Of a stretch of 64,000 nucleotides of DNA, positions 62,601 to 64,000 are shown piece by piece (the stretch's first letter is position 1; each line of letters opens with the position of its first letter). The stretch is taken from NCBI GenBank assembly GCA_036924085.1, contig JAVGWX010000003.1, positions 131,641,523 to 131,705,522 of the forward strand. The letters run 5' to 3'. The translations under genes were made by a program, and so were the position numbers. Source of the DNA: Ariolimax columbianus. Lineage: Eukaryota > Mollusca > Gastropoda > Stylommatophora > Arionidae. Under the pieces are notes generated by a model, which saw only the letters and a list, made by a program, of their open reading frames with translations, had not been told where the DNA came from and ran no database searches.

Positions 62601-63298
62601 ACAACATTCTTTAGTCACCTTTTATGACAAACATAATAGAGCTGACGATGTGTTATCGTGTCGAAAATGGGAGCAAAGAATAATACCGCTGTAACCTGTG
62701 AAGCATTTCATAAGAGGCAACTAAGGAAGATTAGGCATGTGGCCAGATACCTCATCTTGTAGAAATTGTAAGCTACAAAAATTCCAACTGATATAAACAT
62801 GTCAACTACAAGTAAATATATCTCGATCATTCATGGCAGAAGTACATATGACAAAATGGCCTATGACTGGTGCAGAGATAAGAAGACATTGAGAGATCTG
62901 GAACTGATGTCAGAGGACAGGAGAATTTGACATATACTTGACTGATTGACTAATAATAGTGTGCGACAGACATTTTCTTTTCTCCCTAATAAGGAACCCT
63001 TAGATCCACAAGAGGGCATGACAAAATTTATTATAATAAAAAACGTACAAATGGACTTCTACAGTTCTGAGAGAAATGAGATAACTTACTGGGTGACCCA
63101 CAGGACATGGGTTTGTTGCACATTTTTTCACATGTGGGTACAGCATCCAGGCAGGAATGTCTTTCTGGAAGCTCCAGTTGTGAGAGAGGGGTTTTGCCAC
63201 AGCAGCAGTTCTGGAGAAGCCCTGGCATTAGTGGACAAGAGGGGCACTCTTCAGGGTGACATGTCTCCTCACAAACATGGTTACCACAGGATAGTGTT
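22155..63298 (-). CDS. NFX1: NFX1 homolog, 3' part in 13 exons (5' end outside window)
   Basis: Joined minus-strand exons: 63298-63090, 58611-58480, 56119-56037, 54643-54535, 52779-52660, 50140-50061, 47904-47800, 46421-46296, 43280-43105, 37270-37136, 31986-31920, 29620-29475 and 22293-22155. The total is 1,627 nt, about 541 residues plus stop. All twelve introns are GT-AG and the phases match throughout. Domain order follows animal NFX1: successive NF-X1 zinc fingers (cysteine/histidine-rich, each typically CGxHxCxxxCHxGxC), a charged linker ([17 protein letters not shown]), an R3H single-stranded nucleic-acid binding domain ([17 protein letters not shown]), and the C-terminus [10 protein letters not shown]. 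The family comprises nuclear or cytoplasmic regulators; human NFX1 binds X-box promoters and has E3-ligase and mRNA-related roles. Function here is inferred from the family. Introns reach 7.2 kb and are packed with transposons. The N-terminal PAM2/RING part is not in the window. Confidence 0.95.
22405..22505 (+). mobile_element. CR1-like LINE 3' terminus
   Basis: Contains GATGCGCATAGCTTTTAGAG, AACTGGTTGTATACAGACTC, CTTCTAAACCAGTATAAAGA and the terminal CGTTAAGTTAAGTA. This is a short 5'-truncated CR1-family end inside the last NFX1 intron. Confidence 0.85.
22510..23054. other. NFX1 intron, no feature
   Basis: AT-rich intronic sequence with no recognisable gene or repeat. Confidence 0.5.
23055..23110. 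repeat. (TA)n microsatellite
   Basis: About 28 perfect AT/TA dinucleotides. They sit at the downstream edge of a minus-strand LINE relic and may have grown from its tail. Confidence 0.97.
23111..23365 (-). pseudogene. RNase H LINE C-terminal relic (lineage P)
   Basis: Minus-strand frame reading [20 protein letters not shown], then [20 protein letters not shown] and [12 protein letters not shown]. This is the post-RNase H region, an FRTGHxRxxxHL motif followed by a CxxC-H zinc knuckle. The final Cys positions are mutated. Related fragments lie at 26840, 50390 and 57240. Confidence 0.75.
23370..24319. other. NFX1 intron, no feature
   Basis: No recognisable gene, repeat or element; scattered short open frames only. 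Confidence 0.5.
24320..25035. repeat. 52-bp tandem repeat split by a LINE relic
   Basis: Unit TTCAGCTTTATATGAACAGA followed by CAATAAATTGAGTGTTATGT and TGATGGGCACAG. About five clear copies lie at 24790-25035. Two degenerate copies lie at 24330-24423, before the inserted relic at 24424-24775. Confidence 0.85.
24424..24775 (+). pseudogene. LINE RT C-terminal relic
   Basis: Reads [20 protein letters not shown] followed by [20 protein letters not shown], one stop, then a finger-like CMICGRDS segment. This matches the RRxKDxCKRDMK...W...AQDRxxWR C-terminus of widespread LINE RT proteins. It sits inside the 52-bp tandem array. Confidence 0.75.
25690..26605 (+). pseudogene. LINE RT C-terminal half, decayed (family R)
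   Basis: Successive frames read [92 protein letters not shown] and [25 protein letters not shown]...H finger remnant follows. This is the post-catalytic thumb/C-terminal region of a common aquatic-animal LINE. At least three frameshifts. It ends GATGCTGTCGCCATCTTTGC with TTGCGATGGGCAACTA, then (TTA)n. Confidence 0.85.
26613..26725. repeat. 37-bp tandem repeat, 3 copies
   Basis: Unit TTATTATCCACACTGATTCA followed by ACTTTAATATATTACTA, immediately after the (TTA)n tail of the LINE relic. It may have expanded from that tail. Confidence 0.95.
26840..26970 (+). pseudogene. LINE zinc-knuckle fragment (lineage P)
   Basis: Reads [18 protein letters not shown] text, then [20 protein letters not shown]. 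This is related to the 23111-23365 relic ([13 protein letters not shown]..., HCSHPDE). Frameshifted fragment. Confidence 0.6.
27028..28966 (+). mobile_element. Non-LTR retrotransposon copy 2 (RNase H LINE), 5'-truncated
   Basis: Same family as copy 1. It begins at the codons equivalent to [15 protein letters not shown] and ends GTACGAAGAAGAAG. TSDs GAAACTCTATTT lie at 27016-27027 and 28967-28978. RT motifs [13 protein letters not shown] and MFADDLAMW are intact in the frame to 28299. Compared with copy 1 it has a 2-bp insertion at about 28278 (FRERRQRH instead of FRAEAEAL) and an AAA-to-TAA stop at about 28744, within FNKLK. It lies antisense in the last NFX1 intron. Confidence 0.93.
29475..29620 (-). 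CDS. NFX1: NFX1 exon encoding the R3H domain
   Basis: Acceptor TTCCATCACCAG, donor GTACGT. Reads [12 protein letters not shown], then [20 protein letters not shown] and [15 protein letters not shown]. The motif (R/H)xxxHxxAxxYG with S-Y-D-x-E-P is the R3H signature of NFX1, predicted to bind single-stranded nucleic acid. Starts in phase 0 and ends two bases into a codon. Confidence 0.95.
29691..30230. repeat. 111-bp tandem repeat, about 5 copies
   Basis: Unit begins TTCTACCATGGACTGTAGTG and contains GGTTTACAGTTTATACAGAA and CCTGACTTGACTTATT. Copies start at 29691, 29802, 29913, 30025 and 30132. The first two are almost identical and the later ones progressively diverge. It lies 70 bp upstream, in gene sense, of the R3H exon. 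Confidence 0.95.
30231..31030. other. NFX1 intron, unresolved repeat-like sequence
   Basis: 30570-30850 looks like a decayed dispersed element ending in (ATT)n (GCCTAAGCGAACATTATTATT), but no second copy in the window defines it. No gene seen. Confidence 0.35.
31041..31290 (-). mobile_element. tRNA-derived SINE B copy 1
   Basis: Minus-strand order: tRNA head with A box TGGCCTAGTGGTTAAGTGAC and B box GGTTCGATCCC, a CGTTACCCCGGGGAAGCA block, a core (GCATGCTGAAGTCGGATGCA), and a 3' end GGAATAGAGAAATATGGCGA before an A-rich tail. TSDs of TGGTGGGG(G)TTT type lie at 31032-31043 and 31291-31301. Confidence 0.9.
31302..31565 (+). mobile_element. SINE D-related copy (D4), 5'-truncated
   Basis: Starts at TTCCACAAGTTTCAAGCATT. 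Continues with CCCTGGTCTCAAGGGAGGTG, AGTCCCATGTAAAAGAACCC and CGCTGTCGGAGTGAAAAGTT. Same order as the copy at 16200-16590. Confidence 0.6.
31566..31690 (-). mobile_element. tRNA-like SINE E copy
   Basis: Minus strand: GTGATAAGGCACTTTGGTCA (A-box-like), then CCTGGTTCAAATCCATGG (good B box), then TGCCTATTACTTCACTGTTT. Matches the element split by the LINE at 5682-8558. Confidence 0.55.
31920..31986 (-). CDS. NFX1: NFX1 linker exon (67 nt)
   Basis: Acceptor TTATTTTCAG, donor GTAAGA. The first G completes Lys from the preceding exon. Reads [20 protein letters not shown] followed by KQ, matching the conserved RKDLKFVxxVEKEMExLV segment between the zinc fingers and R3H. Confidence 0.9.
32375..34566 (+). 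pseudogene. RTE-like LINE relic, 5'-truncated with internal deletion
   Basis: TSDs ACATGTTTAA lie at 32365-32374 and 34567-34576. It begins in the endonuclease C-terminus ([29 protein letters not shown]) and continues through the linker to an RT start ([16 protein letters not shown]) and [17 protein letters not shown]. The region that should encode RT motif A (AFD) is missing near 33550. The [14 protein letters not shown] motif at 33635-33660 is also shortened. The 3' part is long and open (33697-34557): FADD is altered to FVLQMILTG by frameshift, then [30 protein letters not shown] and [14 protein letters not shown]. Non-functional. Confidence 0.85.
34690..35085 (+). mobile_element. CR1-like LINE 3' fragment
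   Basis: Diverged 3' coding end ([22 protein letters not shown]) followed by the family terminus CAGACTCTCCATGGTCTTCT and AAACCAGTATAAAGACGTTA. Confidence 0.85.
35250..35860. repeat. 49-bp minisatellite, about 12 copies
   Basis: Unit GACAAGGGAGAGAGAAGGTG followed by ACTGGTCAACAAACCTGAAA and CCTAGGGGA. The first two units are 51 bp (one extra GA). Purine-rich on the plus strand, inside an NFX1 intron. Confidence 0.97.
35865..37130. other. NFX1 intron with a dispersed repeat and an orphan TTAA end
   Basis: 36540-36690 (AACGCTTCATACTTATGTAT, AATAATGAATTTTATTTTG) also occurs, split in two, at 51455-51510 and 52023-52110. At 36752-36773, CAGACTGAAAAGGG followed by TTAA looks like the right end of a piggyBac-type element. 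No matching left end was found. Confidence 0.45.
37136..37270 (-). CDS. NFX1: NFX1 post-zinc-finger linker exon
   Basis: Acceptor GTTTCTTTCAG, donor GTAAGTAA. Reads [40 protein letters not shown] and KDYAK. It matches the conserved LECDEECxxLERxRRLAxAL block that follows the last NF-X1 finger. Phase enters at 2 and leaves at 2. Confidence 0.93.
37280..38513. other. NFX1 intron, no gene seen
   Basis: 37790-38110 is locally GC-richer (AGGCGACTAACTGTGTGACA, CGGTTAACCACCCTCTGTAA) and looks like a dispersed repeat, but only one copy is in the window. No coding homology. Confidence 0.4.
38514..38836 (+). mobile_element. Family A repeat copy 2
   Basis: Plus orientation, slightly 5'-truncated: GCGGTCAGCAACCCAAAGCT, CCACCTCCACGTGATG, core TGTCGGATCGAAAGGTGG (shortened), and a 3' end GAGATTGAGAACAAATGAAG with a GAAGAAG tail. 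Confidence 0.85.
39482..42600 (+). pseudogene. CR1-like LINE, nearly complete ORF2, decayed
   Basis: Order of parts: endonuclease from about 39505 ([51 protein letters not shown] to 40168); RT at 40555-41462 with [76 protein letters not shown] and FADDTKL; and the thumb/C-terminus 42062-42500 ([24 protein letters not shown]). Frameshift at about 41160, a deletion before EVPQG, stops near 41461 and 41650. It ends GTTTACAGACTCTACAGAGT and AAACCAGTATGAAAAACATT, with AAGTTAAG. Split by a family A insertion at 41698-42050. Antisense in an NFX1 intron. Confidence 0.9.
41698..42050 (+). mobile_element. Family A repeat copy 3 (full-length reference copy)
   Basis: Inserted into the CR1-like element, with TSD ATAAAAAGA at 41689-41697 and 42051-42059. 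Removing it restores the CR1 codons for [10 protein letters not shown], so its boundaries are exact: 5' TCAAGATGCTGAGCAGC, 3' GAACAAAGAAGAAGAAG. Length 353 bp. The core lies at about 41891-41935. Confidence 0.95.
43105..43280 (-). CDS. NFX1: NFX1 exon with the last zinc-finger half
   Basis: Acceptor TCTGCGTCACAG, donor GTACAG. Starts in phase 0 with [20 protein letters not shown], the final CxCG...C element. A 35-residue spacer follows ([23 protein letters not shown]), then RKSNKR. It corresponds to the VELQCECGRRKEMVIC region and downstream spacer of animal NFX1. Confidence 0.93.
43372..43690 (-). mobile_element. SINE D copy 2
   Basis: Minus strand: A-box-like GGTAAGACACTTGCCTCTCA, B box GGGCGATCGAGTCCCG, then CTTCAAGTGACTCCTGGTCT and CAAGGGAGGTGGGG. 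The 3' end is GATGTCGCCATCATCGCTTG with TGATGGGCAACTAA, then (AACT)n. The 3' end is nearly identical to that of LINE relic family R. Confidence 0.85.
43695..44470. other. NFX1 intron with a small repeat pair
   Basis: 43695-43760 and 44235-44300 share a diverged block (GTGTCNTRGRCATGTTNCTA, ACCARRCRGGGCCCA). Nothing else recognisable. Confidence 0.45.
44560..44612. repeat. (TA)n microsatellite
   Basis: A run of AT dinucleotides with two interruptions. Confidence 0.95.
44860..45016 (+). mobile_element. Family A repeat copy 4 (5'-truncated)
   Basis: Starts in the core (AGATGTGTCTGACTGAAAGG) and ends GAGATTGAGAACGAACGCAG with AAGA. TSDs of AGTCCCCTSATT type lie at 44848-44859 and 45017-45028 (one mismatch). 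Confidence 0.85.
45030..46290. other. NFX1 intron with a dispersed repeat
   Basis: 45650-45800 is the second copy of the 2700-3010 repeat, with ATACTGATCAGACATGTTAG and its neighbour duplicated. The rest has no recognisable gene or element. Confidence 0.55.
46296..46421 (-). CDS. NFX1: NFX1 zinc-finger exon
   Basis: 126 nt, phase 0 to phase 0. Donor GTCAGA, acceptor CACTGATCCAG. Reads [20 protein letters not shown], then [19 protein letters not shown], a complete NF-X1 finger (CGHPCxxxCHxxxCPxxxC) matching the DCGHPCMAPCHTSSPCP finger of animal NFX1. Confidence 0.95.
46646..46995 (+). mobile_element. CR1-like LINE fragment
   Basis: Reads [58 protein letters not shown] and then [10 protein letters not shown]. 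Both ends are truncated, with one stop and frameshifts. Same segment as the ORF at 61384-61932. Confidence 0.85.
47160..47482 (+). pseudogene. LINE RT palm-domain relic
   Basis: Reads [12 protein letters not shown], then [40 protein letters not shown] and [17 protein letters not shown]. This is the RT segment from the RQGC-LSP-LFN motif to the FADD box. The catalytic aspartate pair is changed to FADN, and two or more frameshifts are present. Confidence 0.75.
47486..47785 (+). mobile_element. Family A repeat copy 5 (5'-truncated)
   Basis: Contains AGGGCCAGCGAACCAGAGCT, CTCCACGCGGTGATCTTGGA, core AGTCAGATGTGTCGGACCGA and AAGGTGCAAATATC, and ends GAAATTGAGAACGAACAAAG with AAGAA. Directly abuts the RT relic on its left and NFX1 exon 47800-47904 on its right. 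Confidence 0.88.
47800..47904 (-). CDS. NFX1: NFX1 zinc-finger exon
   Basis: 105 nt, phase 0 to phase 0. Acceptor TTGTTTACAG, donor GTAAGA. Reads [20 protein letters not shown], then [15 protein letters not shown], matching NIPCHLxxISCGLPCxxxLPCGMHKCQRLCHKG of animal NFX1. Confidence 0.95.
48130..48540. repeat. Degenerate minisatellite (TCTTCAGTTGTATGAGG)
   Basis: About 20-bp subunits (TCTTCAGTTGTATGAGGNGA) organised in longer blocks that each include AGTGGTCCAGCTGTATGAGG (about 48240, 48340 and 48420). Confidence 0.9.
48545..49160. other. NFX1 intron, no feature
   Basis: No recognisable gene, repeat or element. Confidence 0.5.
49179..49477 (+). mobile_element. Diverged family A copy (copy 6)
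   Basis: Same order as family A (TAGCCAGCAACTCATAGCTG, GACCTTACTGTCTCCAAG, core AAATCGGATGTGTCAGGCTG and AAAGACGCAAATTTC) but clearly diverged. It ends CATCGAAG. A perfect 14-bp TSD, AAGTTCTCTATACA, is present at 49165-49178 and 49478-49491. Confidence 0.85.
49590..49960 (-). pseudogene. LINE RT C-terminal relic
   Basis: On the minus strand, frames read [60 protein letters not shown] and KGRPRR. This is the classic post-RT GCESW.../W(R)RxLRI.WT.../GHI.R/GRPR pattern. Several frameshifts and stops. Confidence 0.8.
50061..50140 (-). CDS. NFX1: NFX1 zinc-finger exon (80 nt)
   Basis: Acceptor TATTCTCTTCAG, donor GTAAGC. TT completes a Val codon opened by the upstream exon. Reads [20 protein letters not shown], then CMGGHM, matching YHSCHxxxxCPPCxxLTxKWCMGxHE of animal NFX1. 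Confidence 0.95.
50158..50285. repeat. Local duplication, copy 1
   Basis: Nearly identical to 51528-51652 (AATACAATCAAAGACAACAA, ACTATTTGTATGTACAGAAT, ACATAACCTTAAGCGATTTA). The duplicated block starts 18 bp from the upstream (acceptor) side of NFX1 exon 50061-50140. Confidence 0.95.
50390..50830 (+). pseudogene. RNase H LINE C-terminal relic (lineage P)
   Basis: Reads [28 protein letters not shown], then [20 protein letters not shown], and in another frame [20 protein letters not shown] followed by [20 protein letters not shown]. This covers the last RNase H motif (GNDKxDRLAKKG), where the usual Ala-Asp pair reads Ile-Asp, and the CxxC-H knuckle with its last Cys mutated. Stops and a frameshift. 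Confidence 0.8.
51080..51327 (-). mobile_element. tRNA-derived SINE B copy 2
   Basis: Same order as copy 3 in reverse: A box TGGGCTAGTGGTTATGTGAC, B box GGTTCGATTCCC, CCCCGGGGAAGCAAACCC, core GCATGCTGAAGCCGTATGCA, then the poly-A side (TTTTTTTT on the plus strand). TSDs CCATYAGGGAT lie at 51069-51079 and 51328-51338. Confidence 0.92.
51528..51652. repeat. Local duplication, copy 2
   Basis: Second copy of 50158-50285, in the same orientation. It ends at TTCAACATTG, where it is joined directly to a CR1-like 3' end (TATGCGCATAGTTTTTAGAG). Confidence 0.95.
51653..52022 (+). mobile_element. CR1-like LINE 3' terminus, interrupted
   Basis: GCGCATAGTTTTTAGAGTAA, GGTGATGTAAATGAAACTGG, then (after the SINE) ACAGACTCTGCAGGGTCTTA, ACCAGTATAAAGACGTTAAG with TTAAGTTA. 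Identical in layout to 22405-22505. Confidence 0.88.
51700..51960 (+). mobile_element. tRNA-derived SINE B copy 3 (best copy)
   Basis: A perfect 14-bp TSD, AAACTGGTTGTATA, at 51686-51699 and 51961-51974. The head has A box TGGCCTAGTGGTTAAGTGGC and B box GGTTCGATCCCC, spaced as in a tRNA gene. Then come CGTTACCCCGGGGAAGCAAA, the core TGCATGCTGAAGTCGGATGC (51841 onward) with ACTGGACCGACAGGCGCAAA, and an A-rich tail after GGCGAACG. Likely the youngest SINE B here. Confidence 0.95.
52115..52655. other. NFX1 intron, no feature
   Basis: No recognisable gene or repeat. Confidence 0.5.
52660..52779 (-). CDS. NFX1: NFX1 zinc-finger exon
   Basis: 120 nt. Acceptor GAATTAAAAG, donor GTTTGT. GT completes a Ser codon. 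Reads [20 protein letters not shown], then [19 protein letters not shown], matching [39 protein letters not shown] of animal NFX1. This is the most conserved stretch of the gene seen here. Confidence 0.97.
52800..53208. other. NFX1 intron, no feature
   Basis: No recognisable gene or repeat up to the piggyBac-like element. Confidence 0.5.
53209..54368 (+). mobile_element. piggyBac-like element with central deletion
   Basis: TTAA at 53205-53208 and 54369-54372 flanks termini CCCTACCTGACC and, at the right end reverse-complemented, CCCTACTAGACC. The plus-strand frame from 53435 ([20 protein letters not shown]) is an acidic N-terminal region ([20 protein letters not shown]), as in piggyBac transposases, followed by [15 protein letters not shown] and FFRDFPWDI after a frameshift at about 53880. 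The central DDD catalytic region is absent. The C-terminal cysteine-rich domain follows directly at 54025-54220: [39 protein letters not shown] with HTKVEYWR, and one internal TAG. Non-autonomous, antisense in an NFX1 intron. Confidence 0.82.
54535..54643 (-). CDS. NFX1: NFX1 zinc-finger exon
   Basis: 109 nt. Acceptor ATCTGTTTGACAG, donor GTAAGT. Reads [15 protein letters not shown], then [18 protein letters not shown] and LQA, a complete NF-X1 finger matching [21 protein letters not shown]. Confidence 0.97.
54877..55232 (-). mobile_element. Family A repeat copy 7
   Basis: Near full-length in reverse. 5' terminus in element sense is GGGATCAAGATGATGAGCAG; 3' end is GAGATTGAGAACGAACGAAG. TSDs GGAAATRCTAATTT lie at 54863-54876 and 55233-55246 (one mismatch). 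Confidence 0.92.
55247..56030. other. NFX1 intron, no feature
   Basis: No recognisable gene, exon or repeat. Confidence 0.5.
56037..56119 (-). CDS. NFX1: NFX1 zinc-finger exon (83 nt)
   Basis: Acceptor TTTTTAAACAG, donor GTGAGT. AA completes a Glu codon. Reads [15 protein letters not shown], then [12 protein letters not shown], matching [22 protein letters not shown] of animal NFX1. Confidence 0.95.
56125..57180. other. NFX1 intron with a short (TA)n
   Basis: Imperfect TA microsatellite at 56622-56655. The rest shows no recognisable gene. Confidence 0.5.
57240..57460 (-). pseudogene. RNase H LINE fragment (lineage P)
   Basis: Minus strand reads [20 protein letters not shown] followed by KWNTL, matching the [20 protein letters not shown] segment of the relic at 50390-50830. 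No catalytic motif retained. Confidence 0.65.
57840..58195 (-). pseudogene. LINE RT C-terminal relic
   Basis: Frames on the minus strand read [55 protein letters not shown] and, after a shift, a RWLGHVVRMEDDR-like end. This is the typical thumb/C-terminal arrangement of invertebrate LINE RTs, with frameshifts. Confidence 0.78.
58480..58611 (-). CDS. NFX1: NFX1 zinc-finger exon
   Basis: 132 nt. Acceptor TCTCTCAAG, donor GTAAGT. CA completes a Thr codon. Reads [17 protein letters not shown], then [20 protein letters not shown] and VAVTFD, matching HTCEKLCHEGDCGPCSRTSxISCRC...KELPC of animal NFX1. Confidence 0.94.
58660..59640. repeat. Two-zone minisatellite (about 64-bp and 36-bp units)
   Basis: The left zone (58660-58930) repeats about every 64 bp (ACCACTTCAACATCACTGAT, ACTGTCTGAGGTTCCACAAC). 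The right zone (about 59030-59640) is a 36-bp unit (TATGATATACTTTCTGAGGG, ACGACTACAACATAAC). Both are variants of the same ACTGTCTGAGGGACCAC theme. Open frames on both strands are artefacts of the 36-bp period. It lies directly beside NFX1 exon 58480-58611. Confidence 0.95.
59771..61122 (-). mobile_element. Family A repeat copy 8, interrupted by a LINE
   Basis: TSDs TAAACCTGTTT lie at 59760-59770 and 61123-61133. The element reads (in reverse) from CTTCTTCTTCGTTCGCTCTA to CAGCATCTTGATCC. The LINE at 59913-60896 is inserted within its core, next to CCCAACACATCTGACTTCAG. Confidence 0.93.
59913..60896 (-). mobile_element. Non-LTR retrotransposon copy 3 (RNase H LINE), 5'-truncated
   Basis: A perfect 14-bp TSD, GGCCCAACACATCT, at 59899-59912 and 60897-60910. 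It retains [17 protein letters not shown], the RNase H domain ([28 protein letters not shown]) and the zinc knuckle [17 protein letters not shown]. It ends with (GAA)n. The frame is broken by a short duplication (CCAGTAGCGAATGACA twice, about 60615-60645). In-frame deletions of ELN (KNTDLRAAL) and E (SGSLRM) distinguish it from copies 1 and 2. Confidence 0.94.
61296..61990 (-). mobile_element. CR1-like LINE 3' copy
   Basis: Contains an intact 182-codon C-terminal frame (61384-61932): [80 protein letters not shown] and [19 protein letters not shown]. The terminus is (AACTT)n on the plus strand, i.e. CGTTAAGTTAAGTTAAGT in element sense. The best-preserved CR1-family 3' end here. Confidence 0.92.
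62121..62462 (-). mobile_element. Family A repeat copy 9
   Basis: Reverse orientation, from TTCTTCTTTGGCGTTCGTTC to GCTGCTCAGCATCTTGAT. The core is partly deleted (CCGACACATTTTTTAGTACC). A short CCTTCAAA at 62113-62120 and 62463-62470 may be its TSD. Confidence 0.85.
62471..63085. other. NFX1 intron, no feature
   Basis: No recognisable gene or repeat. Confidence 0.5.
63090..63298 (-). CDS. NFX1: NFX1 zinc-finger exon (most upstream in window)
   Basis: 209 nt. Acceptor GGTCATCACTTAG, donor GTAAGT. Reads [20 protein letters not shown], then [14 protein letters not shown] and [20 protein letters not shown] followed by GSP. One complete finger and the start of another (CxExCNKPLPCGS of animal NFX1). 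It enters in phase 2, so at least one more exon lies to the right. Confidence 0.94.
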
Positions 63299-64000
63299 CT
63301 AAGTGATGACCAAGCAGATATAAATGAGTATACAGCTATGTACATCAAAGGAGATGTGTTCATTAACCCATCAGTTTTTTTACAAGTCAGTTTGTCTGTA
63401 CAAATGTGCATTGTAAATCTGTGGACTAATGATGCATGCCTGTTAACTGATGGTGCATGTCTGTAGACTAATGATGTGTCTGATGATTGGTAGGGTATGT
63501 CTGTGGGCTAATGATGTGTCTGATGATTGGTAGGGTATGTCTGTGGGCTAATGATCTCTCTCTCCCTCTCTCCTTGTGTGTGTGTTTGACTTGGCTCTCT
63601 TTCAGTAAACATTTTTTCCTGTTATTCAGGACAGAAAACAATTAATAGTGGCAGGTGACTTTAAGATGTTACTTTTTACGATACATATATATTTTTTCTG
63701 TGTGACAGATTTTTTTTAGATACATCGGAAATGTAAGATGATCCTTTAGTTTTGTTTTATATAATAATGGTAAAGGTAAACATTTTGTTATTTTGGTGAA
63801 ACATTTGTTACTACCAGCTTAAGTCATTTAATTCTATGGTGTCATCCCTCCTTGTATGGTGCCATCCCTCCTTACTGAACCAAAGAAGTTTCACATTCAG
63901 AAATCTGTAGGGAAGGTTATGCTGGCTCTTTTTTGATGAACAAGGCATTATTTTAGAGCACTACATGCCCAGGGGGAACACTGTCATCAGTGCTAAGTAA
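63299..64000. other. NFX1 intron with a 40-bp tandem repeat
   Basis: At 63440-63555 the unit TGATGTGTCTGATGATTGGT followed by AGGGTATGTCTGTGGGCTAA occurs about 2.5 times, then a CT/GT-rich run. No upstream NFX1 exon was recognised before the window ends. Confidence 0.6.

Overview
The window looks like nuclear DNA from an invertebrate animal. It is AT-rich, has canonical GT-AG introns and no bacterial operon structure, and is crowded with non-LTR retrotransposons, tRNA-derived SINEs, TTAA and mariner DNA transposons, and minisatellites. The mix of families fits a lophotrochozoan, perhaps a gastropod mollusc, but nothing in the sequence proves the species.

The one gene I can name confidently is the 3' part of NFX1 (NF-X1 type zinc-finger protein; Drosophila shuttle craft), on the minus strand. 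Thirteen coding exons run from 63298 down to the stop codon at 22155. They encode about 541 residues: a run of NF-X1 zinc fingers, a linker, an R3H domain and a short acidic C-terminus. Every junction uses GT-AG, and the reading phase is conserved across all twelve introns. The 5' exons lie beyond the right edge. A second, unrecognised gene on the plus strand ends at 3963 (exons 1555-1710 and 3873-3963), so the two genes converge tail to tail across about 18 kb of repeats.

Region by region: 1-4 kb holds the end of the plus-strand gene, minisatellites and SINE copies. 5.6-8.6 kb holds a young 5'-truncated LINE with an uninterrupted RT-RNase H reading frame and a perfect 14-bp target-site duplication (TSD), inserted into a tRNA-like SINE. 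9-22 kb is intergenic and holds LINE relics, a mariner-type fossil, two TTAA-flanked elements, a SINE and a 2-kb minisatellite with higher-order structure. 22-63.3 kb is NFX1; its introns carry two more copies of the same LINE, an RTE-like relic, a nearly complete CR1-like element, many roughly 350-bp GAA-tailed repeats ('family A'), three SINE B copies, and a deleted piggyBac-like element.

The repeats form linked sets. Family A and tRNA-SINE B share a central core. SINE D shares its 3' end with a LINE relic family. Family A and the RNase H LINE both end in (GAA)n. These links suggest SINE/LINE mobilisation partnerships. I found no operon, CRISPR array, phage or defence system; the unusual content is this layered, nested transposon record. 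All family assignments come from reading the sequence, without database searches.
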